64,000 bases of DNA from Crocinitomicaceae bacterium (GTDB taxonomy: Bacteria; Bacteroidota; Bacteroidia; Flavobacteriales_D; Crocinitomicaceae), in the NCBI GenBank assembly GCA_024643725.1, contig JAHEMJ010000012.1, positions 186,001 through 250,000 on the forward strand, in the 5' to 3' direction. Position 1 is the stretch's first letter, and each line of letters begins with the position of its first letter. Below are positions 50,262-59,124 of the stretch, piece after piece. A program made the translations under genes and the position numbers. The notes under the pieces are model-generated. The model ran no database searches. It was not told the origin of the DNA and saw only the letters and a program-made list of their open reading frames with translations.

Positions 50262-50630
50262 TTAATTTTTTAATAAGAACGTTGTTTCGCCTTCTTCACC
50301 ACGCCCGACCACCAATTTTCTTGGGTATACGCGAAATCCAAAATCCGAACCATCTTCGGGATTCATGCCAAAAATATCAGCAAAATTACCATAAGCATCT
50401 ATGGAACAATTAACAAAATAAAAGATGGCGCCATTTTTATTACGAACTTTAATACCATAAGTATTGTAGATGGATAAATAACCATAACTTACTTCTAGTC
50501 CATTTTCAGCGTTCTGAAATGTTTTTTGATCCATGTAAGAAATGACACTTGACTCATCTTCAAATAGCGCCTGTGCATGGACAGAATTAAATGAAAACAA
50601 AATGAATGCAATGATAAAATGTGGTTTCAT
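50262..50630 (-). CDS. Hypothetical small secreted protein
   Basis: MKPHFIIAFILFSFNSVHAQALFEDE signal peptide; start re-set from 50807. Confidence 0.6.
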   Translation of the reverse strand: MKPHFIIAFILFSFNSVHAQALFEDESSVISYMDQKTFQNAENGLEVSYGYLSIYNTYGIKVRNKNGAIFYFVNCSIDAYGNFADIFGMNPEDGSDFGFRVYPRKLVVGRGEEGETTFLLKN

Positions 50631-50735
50631 GAGCGGATAATTGAGCTTAATTTTATAAATGTAAGATTTTATTGAAGAAAATAGAATTCTTCTTTTTTCA
50701 GGAATACTTAAATTCGACGTCTCAAAACAACAATT

Positions 50736-51338
50736 ATGACTCGTTATTGCATTTTTCTGACCATTGTTATTCTTGCATTGACTTCCTCTTGTACCAATTC
50801 CACTCATGACAAACAGTTAACCGCTGTCTCTTCATTAATGGAAAAAAGAGATTCTCTCGAAAAAGTATACCTTGCTAATGAATTCGATTCGTTGAATTTT
50901 TGGCGCTTGGAAGCAGCGAACATCGAAATTACGATAAAGCGAAATTATGTCGCGAATACAATTGACAACAAACTTTCAGTAAAAATGAATCGCTTTAAGT
51001 CCATGCAAGAAATCATTGATGCCGAAAGTGAATTAGGGGGAGGAGAAGAGCATGAAGAGGAAGAAAAGGAAATGACCTTGGGACGAAGAATCATGCTTTT
51101 GAATACTCAATTCAAAAAAGTTAAAATGAGCCTAGCGAACCTTCATTCGGATGTCGAAAATAACATCTTGGATGAAGCGAAGGTTAAATCCTACATTCAA
51201 ACGGAAAACACGAAAGTGAAACGAATTGAAAATCAATTGACACAATACCTTTTCGTTAAAAACACAGAACTGAAAGAATACATAAAGTTGTGCAAGGACT
51301 TGCGTGTTTTTGCTGACTCAATTTCCAAAAAGTCCTAA
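50736..51338 (+). CDS. Hypothetical coiled-coil lipoprotein
   Basis: MTRYCIFLTIVILALTSSCTNSTH lipobox; helical, Lys/Glu-rich. Confidence 0.65.
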   Translation: MTRYCIFLTIVILALTSSCTNSTHDKQLTAVSSLMEKRDSLEKVYLANEFDSLNFWRLEAANIEITIKRNYVANTIDNKLSVKMNRFKSMQEIIDAESELGGGEEHEEEEKEMTLGRRIMLLNTQFKKVKMSLANLHSDVENNILDEAKVKSYIQTENTKVKRIENQLTQYLFVKNTELKEYIKLCKDLRVFADSISKKS

Positions 51339-54300
51339 CGAACCAAGGTAATAAATCCTTGTTTTTTTACTTCGGTACCGCCGAGCATGACACCCGTTAG
51401 GAGATAAAAATATACGCCGTCATCGTAGACTTGACCATCGGGTGTTAGGCCATCCCATGCGGCGACCCCAGTTTGATTGGTTAAGTTACTGACCACATTT
51501 CCCCAACGATTGACAATCACAATGTCATAGGATTTAAACGCTGGATAAGGAAGTACAACGAAATCATTGACTCCATCACCGTTTGGCGTAAAGACATTTG
51601 GAACCCAAATATCGGGGTCACTCACAAATACCGTTGTTTCATAGGTTGAAATACAACCCAATTGATCGACAACAGTCAGGGTGATTATGTGCGGTCCGCC
51701 TTGTGCAAAGGAAGTTGTCGGAGCCGTATTGGTATTCCATGTAAAACTTGAATCACTATCCAAATTCCATGTCCAACTGACAATAGGCGCATTCGTAAAG
51801 GTTGACTGATCCATGAAATCAATGATGCCATTGATGTCAGCGTAAATTGGATTCGGTACGAAATACGCATCGAGTTGATCGTCGTTTACGGTGATTGGAT
51901 TTAAAGGCAATAATATTTGACAGCCAACGGAGTCGAAAATAGTGACACTCGGTTGATAGGTTCCTGGCGTATCATAGAAATGTGTCAAATTCAAGGTGTC
52001 ACTGATGATGGTTCCATCACCAAGATTCCAAACCAAACTATCTAGGTTGGAAACATTTGTCATGTAAAATTGTGCCCCTTGTGCACAAACTGTAGCTCCC
52101 TGCAACCAATTTGGAGTACCCATAGGTCCACCGATGGAAATGTAATCTAATACGGTAGAATCATCTGTACAACCGTATTGATCGGTCACAATAAAATTTA
52201 AATCAAAGGTCCCATTTGTGACAAGTGTATTCGATGGATCTTGTAAAATGGATTGATTTCCATTTCCAAAGGACCAATTCCATCCGGTGATATTTCCATA
52301 AGAGAATGAGGAATCTTGGAAATGACAAAAAATGGGAGGACAATCGTAATCGCCATTGGCGTTGGGAACGGCACCTGTAAAATAGTAATTGGGAATCGCC
52401 CAAGGTGTGGACATAATGACGGTTTGATTCACCGTATCCTTACATCCGTTACCATCTGTAGTTACCAGGGAAATTACATGCACGTTTGACAATTGTCCGT
52501 TGTGCGGATTTGTCAAGGTCACTCCAGTATCCGTATTTGTACTAATGCTAGCACCATTTAAAAACCACTCATAACTCAAGGTTCCAGTGCCTGAAGAGGT
52601 GTTAATGGTTTGATTCGTATCCAAGTCGCAGAAAACAGTATCGATTTCAAATTCTGCTGTCGGTTTCGTGATGGTAATGGTGACACCAGTTGGTTGAGAG
52701 GTGCATCCGAAAATATCAGTCGCAACAATGGTAGCAGTGTAAGCACCAACACCGTTGAACGTGTGGTTAATGGTTTGATTGACATTGTTGGTAATCAGAA
52801 TGGAATTGTCATCTGAAAAACTCGTACTAAAAGAACTCAGTGGGAGTCCATTTGATAATGTAAAGGAGGTGTTGGTGAATGGAACCGAAAACGGCGAACA
52901 ACCATTGTAATTGTCCGCAATGATTCCGGCAATTGGTTTGTTGACGACTTTCACATTGTGTGTAATGGATGAGGTGCATCCAGCACTATTCAAAACCATG
53001 AGTGAAATCGTGTAATTTCCTGGCGCTGGATAAGTATAATTTTGAATGGGACCATTGTGTATCGATTGTCCATTCCCCATGTTGTAATACCAATCAGTGA
53101 CCGGATGAGATCCTGTTGCGCTTGACCACGAAGTGCTGGCATCAGAAATCGTGATGGATGAGCCATTACATACGGTGTCGTTGGACATGGTAAACTGACT
53201 CGCTAGTTGGGATATGGTAATGGTCGAAGAGATGCTATCCGAACAGCCTGTTGTATAATTGTGAATGACCTGTTCGATGTTGTATGAGCCATAGCTGGGG
53301 AAAGTATGACTTGTATTTCCGCCATTTGGCACATCGAGTTGGGCATTGGTGAAGTTGACGTTCGGTGTTCCGTCACTAAACTCGTAATGCATGGCTACAT
53401 TGTCCGACAAGATCCCGTGTATGGAGTTGTCATCAATGTTAACATTGACGGGGAAGGAACTTGGATTGCAAAACAAAAAGGAACTCGGGGTGAATTGCGC
53501 AATCGGAGCCAAAATATAAACGGCATCTTGAACAAAGAAGGTATCCTTACAACCCCTAAAATCGGCGATAAACATCACATCAAAGTAACCGGTATCGGAT
53601 TCAAACTCATGTGTTGGATCCTCTTCGATGGATGTCCCGTCTCCAAAATCCCAGAAATAACTGACTTCATTTGAGTTATGCGGAACAGAGATGTACGTCG
53701 TACTGTTAAATTGGACGTCATCATTCGAACAAGCAATCGTTGGATTGTAGGTAAAATGGACGGAGTCGATGTGTCCGACTGTAACGTAATCATTTTTAAC
53801 AATGGTATCGGTACACCCGGACTGAGTAGTAATGATTAACTTCACATCGTAAACCCCAATTTGATAGGTTTGGTTCGGTGGAAAATGTCCGTTGTATGTT
53901 TGACCATTTCCAAAATTCCATTGCCAGGAAACAATTGGATTGGACGGGGTATATGACGTATCGATAAAGTGAACAGTCAACGGATCACAACCAGCTGTGT
54001 CGAGTGCATAGAATCCTGCTTGTACATTCGTGATATGAATGTAATTGTTCAAGGTGGTTGAACCGGTACATCCCGCTGCAGTGGTCAAACTCAAGGTTAC
54101 ATTGTAGTCACCACTTTGGTTATAGATATGTGGTGGTGGATTTTGTCCGGTAAAGGTATTTCCATCCCCAAAATTCCAAACATAGGTCCCTGGAACACCG
54201 GTGCTTGTAGTAAATTGAATCGATCCTGGTGCGCAATTGGAGGTTGGATTTGCACTAAAAATCGGATTCGTATTTGCTTGAATGTTGATGGGTTGTGTGA

Positions 54301-55084
54301 TGGTAGATGTACAACCAGAACTGGTATTTTGGGAAGTTAATTGCACCGTATAGGTTCCCGGAGCGTTAAAGGTGAACGATGGATTTTCCAAGTTACTACT
54401 TCCGGCAGTCCCGAAATTCCAACTCCATGCATTCGCACCCGTGGTTGAATTGTCTTGAAAACTGACCGCTTGTCCAACACAGCCGTAGGACGGCGCGGTG
54501 ATACCTGCTTGAAAGTTCGAGACGTTAATCGTTTGTGAACTAGAAGCAACACAACTCGTTGTGGTATTGGTTACCGTTAGTTGAATGGTATACGTTCCAG
54601 CTGTATTATAGGTAATCGAAGGTGGATTCGCCAATGTGGAATTCTGACTATTCCCAAAGTTCCATGCGTTGGAAAAATTGGCGCCACTGGAGGAACTATT
54701 CGTGAATGAAAGTGTCAATGGAACTGTACATCCAAGTCCGTTGGCTGAAAATGCGACAATGGGCAATGGATTAACTGTGATGTAAGCAGTCTTGATTTCC
54801 GCATCCACAGTACCCACAGCATTGGTCACAACTAAGGTGATGGTAAAGTTTCCTGCAGTTGCAAAGGCATGCGAAGGACTTGTTGCATTCGAAAGTGCGC
54901 CATCTCCAAAATCCCAAGCACTAGAAACAATGGCATTTGGACCATTTGCCGTAGAGGTATTGGTAAAATTGACAGGGACTCCAACGCAGACAACTAAAGG
55001 ACTTGCGGTAAAATTCGCGGTAGGCGTTTGCGCATTTGCTAAGAAAGCAACTAATAACAAGATTAGCGTAAGAATGGAGCGCAT
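51335..55084 (-). CDS. Large PKD-repeat protein with gliding-motility-associated (T9SS type B) C-terminal domain
   Basis: About ten PKD-like units with W(D/N)FG(D/N)G motifs; C-term WVPNVFTPNGDGVNDFVVLPYPAFKSYDIVIVNRWGNVVSNLT...WDGLTPDGQVYDDGVYFYLLTG. Confidence 0.93.
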   Translation of the reverse strand: MRSILTLILLLVAFLANAQTPTANFTASPLVVCVGVPVNFTNTSTANGPNAIVSSAWDFGDGALSNATSPSHAFATAGNFTITLVVTNAVGTVDAEIKTAYITVNPLPIVAFSANGLGCTVPLTLSFTNSSSSGANFSNAWNFGNSQNSTLANPPSITYNTAGTYTIQLTVTNTTTSCVASSSQTINVSNFQAGITAPSYGCVGQAVSFQDNSTTGANAWSWNFGTAGSSNLENPSFTFNAPGTYTVQLTSQNTSSGCTSTITQPINIQANTNPIFSANPTSNCAPGSIQFTTSTGVPGTYVWNFGDGNTFTGQNPPPHIYNQSGDYNVTLSLTTAAGCTGSTTLNNYIHITNVQAGFYALDTAGCDPLTVHFIDTSYTPSNPIVSWQWNFGNGQTYNGHFPPNQTYQIGVYDVKLIITTQSGCTDTIVKNDYVTVGHIDSVHFTYNPTIACSNDDVQFNSTTYISVPHNSNEVSYFWDFGDGTSIEEDPTHEFESDTGYFDVMFIADFRGCKDTFFVQDAVYILAPIAQFTPSSFLFCNPSSFPVNVNIDDNSIHGILSDNVAMHYEFSDGTPNVNFTNAQLDVPNGGNTSHTFPSYGSYNIEQVIHNYTTGCSDSISSTITISQLASQFTMSNDTVCNGSSITISDASTSWSSATGSHPVTDWYYNMGNGQSIHNGPIQNYTYPAPGNYTISLMVLNSAGCTSSITHNVKVVNKPIAGIIADNYNGCSPFSVPFTNTSFTLSNGLPLSSFSTSFSDDNSILITNNVNQTINHTFNGVGAYTATIVATDIFGCTSQPTGVTITITKPTAEFEIDTVFCDLDTNQTINTSSGTGTLSYEWFLNGASISTNTDTGVTLTNPHNGQLSNVHVISLVTTDGNGCKDTVNQTVIMSTPWAIPNYYFTGAVPNANGDYDCPPIFCHFQDSSFSYGNITGWNWSFGNGNQSILQDPSNTLVTNGTFDLNFIVTDQYGCTDDSTVLDYISIGGPMGTPNWLQGATVCAQGAQFYMTNVSNLDSLVWNLGDGTIISDTLNLTHFYDTPGTYQPSVTIFDSVGCQILLPLNPITVNDDQLDAYFVPNPIYADINGIIDFMDQSTFTNAPIVSWTWNLDSDSSFTWNTNTAPTTSFAQGGPHIITLTVVDQLGCISTYETTVFVSDPDIWVPNVFTPNGDGVNDFVVLPYPAFKSYDIVIVNRWGNVVSNLTNQTGVAAWDGLTPDGQVYDDGVYFYLLTGVMLGGTEVKKQGFITLVR

Positions 55085-55212
55085 TCGCAGATTTAGTAGT
55101 TTAGGTTCTTGCCTTAACGCAGAATGAGGTAAATAAGTTGCTTAAAAGACCATTATTTTTTAAGTCTTTTATGTATTTCAATGCGGAAATAAAAATCATG
55201 TATCTTCGTTTC

Positions 55213-56241
55213 ATGAAATGGATGTTCTTCGGGAGTTGTATTTTATCCCTAACAATACACGCGCAATCCTTGCGCATTGCTTTTGGATCTTGTTCGCATC
55301 AAAACCAATCTTTACCCATATTAAAGCAAATCGGTGACATGCAGCCGGATTACTTCATTTATTTGGGCGACAATATTTATGGTGATACCAGAGATTCGGC
55401 AGTTTTAGCGAATAAATATGCACAATTAGCGGCGAATCCCAACTATCAATACCTGAAATCAAAAACGAAGGTCCTTGCAACGTGGGATGACCATGATTAT
55501 GGTGAAAACGATGCGGGGAAATATTATCCAATGAAGGACATTTCGAAGGATTTATTTTTGCGTTTTTTCGAGGAACCCCAAAACTCTTCTCGTTATGATC
55601 ATCCGGGCATTTACTCGTCCTATGAATTTAAAAAGCGGGGACAGAAAATTCAACTCATTTTACTTGACATGCGCACTTTTCGTTCCAATCTATGTCGATA
55701 CGATGGTAATACGATGCGAAAGGATTCAGTGTTCTTTTACGACATTGAATATGTGCCTTGCGAAGGAAAAGACTCGACATTTCTTGGTGAAGCGCAGTGG
55801 ACCTGGTTGGAACAACAATTAAGTAAGAAAGCCGATTTGCGCATTATTGCTAGTTCAACTCAATTTGGTCATAGCTATAATGGTTATGAATCGTGGAATA
55901 ATTTTCCTTCGGAAAAACAACACATGTCCCAACTCATTCTAAAAACAAAGGCGGAAGGTGTCTTTTTTATTTCCGGTGATGTTCATTATGCGGAACTTTC
56001 GGAAGAAAAATTTGAAGGGATTTATCCGCTTTATGATTTAACCGCAAGTGGCCTTTCACAATCCTGGCATTTTGCGACACCAAATTCAAATCGAATACAA
56101 GGACCAGTCATGGAAAATCACTTTGGATATTTGGATATTGATGTGCGAAAAAAGGTATTGACATGTTCGATTATCGATGGAAATAGCACCGAAAGAATTC
56201 AATTAGAAATCCCTTGGAAGTCCTTGCGTTTTAACGATTAA
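55213..56241 (+). CDS. PhoD-like alkaline phosphatase D family protein
   Basis: LRIAFGSCSHQNQSLPILKQIGDMQPDYFIYLGDNIYGDT, VLATWDDHDYGENDAG, FISGDVHYAELS; start re-set from 55138 to ATG at the signal peptide. Confidence 0.9.
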   Translation: MKWMFFGSCILSLTIHAQSLRIAFGSCSHQNQSLPILKQIGDMQPDYFIYLGDNIYGDTRDSAVLANKYAQLAANPNYQYLKSKTKVLATWDDHDYGENDAGKYYPMKDISKDLFLRFFEEPQNSSRYDHPGIYSSYEFKKRGQKIQLILLDMRTFRSNLCRYDGNTMRKDSVFFYDIEYVPCEGKDSTFLGEAQWTWLEQQLSKKADLRIIASSTQFGHSYNGYESWNNFPSEKQHMSQLILKTKAEGVFFISGDVHYAELSEEKFEGIYPLYDLTASGLSQSWHFATPNSNRIQGPVMENHFGYLDIDVRKKVLTCSIIDGNSTERIQLEIPWKSLRFND

Positions 56242-58066
56242 AAATCGCATTGAATTTCTCACAAACGGGGTAGGGACGAATGGCCTTGAGTACTTCCTCT
56301 TGTTGACTTTTTTTCATGTGCGCTCGTTGATTTTGCCTTTCACCAATGTCCTTTTTCCAATAATAAAATTCCTGTCGATTCGGAACGATGTTCGTTCGAA
56401 ACAAGTAATGCCAATGTTCACTTGCAACAGATAATCCAGTGTTGAAATTGGTGATTTGATTATTATTTAACGAGATTACTTTTCGGTTTCTTGGGATGGA
56501 CGATAGTAAACTGTAGCCTGTATAGTTTTTTGTCCAAGGTTCCCAAGATGGATGATTGGACAATTGCAAGAGTTCTAAAATAGAAGGTGCAATATCGATG
56601 TTGGATGTTAAGCGTTTTTGATTGCTCTTTAAATGGAATTTTTGCTGTGCATTCAGAAAACTTGGTGGAATATATGCCATCAATGGAATGCTGATGGTCT
56701 CGGTGTAATTTGTTTCTGCATGTCCGATGTTTCGATGTTCCATTAACGATTCTCCATGGTCGCTCACAAAGAAAATCGCCGTATGATCCAATAATCCTTG
56801 CTTCTTTAGTTCTTGTAAAAATTGTCCAATTAACTTATCTTGGTATCGAACGGCATTGTCGTATGAATCCTCAAAGCTCTCGTTCCATTGCTCCTCTTTT
56901 TCTGGCACATGGAAAGGGAAGTGGGTCGTGTTTAATTGAACTACGCCAAAAAATGGCTTTTCCTTGTGTTGAAGTTGTTTTTTTAATTCCACCATTGTAT
57001 TGACATCCTTCACGCCGAGGTCATTGAAATAAGGCAGTCCGGAATTGTCCTTGTTCCATAGGTAATCCAGTTTCGCATGACGATAAAATCGATCGAAGCG
57101 ATACCAGGTTAAGGTATGTGAGGACAAGAAAAACGTGCGGTAATTCAACTGTTGCCCCATTTCAAACAGCATTGGCTGGTGGTAAAGTATGGTGCTATCT
57201 TGATATGGTCCAATTCCTGTCATGATTGCCGGTACAGCAAGCATGGTTGTGGAGGCAATGCTGATTGGTTGATCAAAACGGTAAAAGGCAGTTGGATGGT
57301 TTTTTGCAAAGTTGGATAATGCTGGTGTTGTTGCCCGCTTATGTCCATAAAGTTGTAAACTGCGTTTTCTAAAACTTTCAAAGACAAAAACCAGCACATT
57401 TAATTTGTTTTTCGCCTTGACCTTCGGGAGCATTGCGGGAAAATGTTCACTCAGTCCTTTGCCTTTAAAATTCGTGTGTTCATCCCACGAAAAAGCATTT
57501 CTTTGGACACATGCTGCGAAATTTGCGTCCACAATGGCACATTGATCGTATTTTTTGTGTTGGTAAATGAAAACTTCAAAAAATGTCACTTGAACCAATC
57601 CAAACAAAATGAGTTGTTTCGTGCGTAATTTGACGACATGCGCTTTCACATACCAACGCATGAAGAATAGCAGTAGGATGGTCCCCAAAACAAAAAAGAG
57701 CAGGTCTTTTAATCCGCTGACATCGCGAATGATCATAAAAGCGCTTTTGGGTTCTGTCTTGAAATAAAGTAGGGTGTAGTAATTGGGGAAGATGCCGTTC
57801 AGAGAGAAGAACGCATAAGATCCAATGTACGAGAAAAACAAGGGGATCAGAACAATCAGAGAGATGGAATAAAACCAGCCTTTTCGCTGTTCGAGTCTCT
57901 TCAAAAGTAAACTGAGAAAGGTGAAGAATCCGGCGGAAAGCACCAGCGAGAACAAATAAAAGGCGAATTGATTCCGACTATACATCGGTAGTAACTCACT
58001 TCGAAAATAGACATCAATCCCAATAAAAATAAAAGGAATGACAAGTAATTTCAGAAGTGATTTCAT
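56231..58066 (-). CDS. Membrane-anchored sulfatase-fold phosphotransferase (LtaS/EptA-like)
   Basis: N-terminal TM segments; NVLVFVFESFRKRSLQLYGHKRATTPALSNFA, ISIASTTMLAVPAIMTG, AIFFVSDHGESLMEHRNIGHAETN. Confidence 0.88.
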   Translation of the reverse strand: MKSLLKLLVIPFIFIGIDVYFRSELLPMYSRNQFAFYLFSLVLSAGFFTFLSLLLKRLEQRKGWFYSISLIVLIPLFFSYIGSYAFFSLNGIFPNYYTLLYFKTEPKSAFMIIRDVSGLKDLLFFVLGTILLLFFMRWYVKAHVVKLRTKQLILFGLVQVTFFEVFIYQHKKYDQCAIVDANFAACVQRNAFSWDEHTNFKGKGLSEHFPAMLPKVKAKNKLNVLVFVFESFRKRSLQLYGHKRATTPALSNFAKNHPTAFYRFDQPISIASTTMLAVPAIMTGIGPYQDSTILYHQPMLFEMGQQLNYRTFFLSSHTLTWYRFDRFYRHAKLDYLWNKDNSGLPYFNDLGVKDVNTMVELKKQLQHKEKPFFGVVQLNTTHFPFHVPEKEEQWNESFEDSYDNAVRYQDKLIGQFLQELKKQGLLDHTAIFFVSDHGESLMEHRNIGHAETNYTETISIPLMAYIPPSFLNAQQKFHLKSNQKRLTSNIDIAPSILELLQLSNHPSWEPWTKNYTGYSLLSSIPRNRKVISLNNNQITNFNTGLSVASEHWHYLFRTNIVPNRQEFYYWKKDIGERQNQRAHMKKSQQEEVLKAIRPYPVCEKFNAIFNR

Positions 58067-58072
58067 GAATGC

Positions 58073-59119
58073 TTAAAACGACGTTTTTAAGTCGGTAGGA
58101 AATTGCGCTTCCATTGCTGGGAAGTACACATGTCCCATGATCAACGGATTGAAGACAAAATACTGACATTTCACTAATTCTCCACTTGGAAGTTCGCACC
58201 AGAATTTGTTCATGTCCATGTTTTCCATTTCACCAAATTCATTTCGCTGCGCTTCTTTTACCGCAATTTTAAACATGCGAAGTTTGCTGGACTTTCCCGT
58301 TTTTTCTTTGACTTGAAGGACACAAAACGGCGTTGTTTTTTTCAAGCTGTCGCACTGTTTTTTGGACAATTCATAGTTAGCTAATTCAAAGTGAATTTTC
58401 TTATATCCCTGCAAATAGCGGTAAATATTCATCGTGTCCGCTTGTGCAAGTTTGCGCCCATTTTGCGTTAAGGTGTAACGGTTTCCTTTTGAAGTTAAAT
58501 GAAAATTGCGAAATCCTTCCTTTGGATATTTTACATCCACGCTGGCAATTTCGTCCATTTCTAATTCAAAGATTTTTGTGCAGGCCCATTTTCTCGGATC
58601 AGCAAAGAACCTCGGTTCAATGATTCCAGTCATGCCTTTGATTTTCATCATGACAGGATTCGCACTTTTCCCATCCTCTGCAGTTTCTAATAACATGATC
58701 TGTCCATTGTGGTCTTGTGATGAAGGTCCAATGAACCATGTTTTTGTCCACTCGCCATCTTGAAAGATTTCAACTTTGGTATGACTAGCGGACATCAATT
58801 TGATAAATTGCTTGTGGCTTTTCTCTGAAAGGTATCCTTTCAACGAAATATTACCCAAGGCTTCCAAAATGTAATGTGCCCCGGACTGCATAATGCAACC
58901 TCCGTGCTCATCTGTCCATTCATCCCCTTTTCGCACTAGCGTGAACTTGTTGGAGAAAGCATCCGTGATGATGATTTTACTCACCGAATTCGTATCCGTA
59001 ACTGCAAATTCAATGTATTCTGAATCTGTAACTCCGTCTTTACGGCTCAGATCAAAAGCGAACCATCCAAGTACGACAAGCACAACAAATAAGGATAGAA
59101 GGGTGACTATTTTTTTCAT
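58073..59119 (-). CDS. DUF4340-like protein
   Basis: One N-terminal TM; TDTNSVSKIIITDAFSNKFTLVRKGDEWTDEHGG...; located directly downstream of gldG, as DUF4340 proteins often are near GldG-type components. Confidence 0.6.
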   Translation of the reverse strand: MKKIVTLLSLFVVLVVLGWFAFDLSRKDGVTDSEYIEFAVTDTNSVSKIIITDAFSNKFTLVRKGDEWTDEHGGCIMQSGAHYILEALGNISLKGYLSEKSHKQFIKLMSASHTKVEIFQDGEWTKTWFIGPSSQDHNGQIMLLETAEDGKSANPVMMKIKGMTGIIEPRFFADPRKWACTKIFELEMDEIASVDVKYPKEGFRNFHLTSKGNRYTLTQNGRKLAQADTMNIYRYLQGYKKIHFELANYELSKKQCDSLKKTTPFCVLQVKEKTGKSSKLRMFKIAVKEAQRNEFGEMENMDMNKFWCELPSGELVKCQYFVFNPLIMGHVYFPAMEAQFPTDLKTSF

Positions 59120-59124
59120 AAGAA

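Noticed and set aside
50162-50413. 83-aa + strand ORF
   Set aside because: Starts inside tRNA-Phe and runs through its terminator.
51335-55084. Repetitive DNA considered as possible tandem repeat or CRISPR-like array
   Set aside because: Repeats are degenerate protein-level PKD units in a continuous ORF; no identical short repeats with spacers.
55140-55180. AAAAGAC...GTCTTTT inverted repeat upstream of the PhoD-like gene
   Set aside because: Short A/T-rich 7-bp stem with a 13-nt loop in a divergent intergenic region; not distinguishable from chance.
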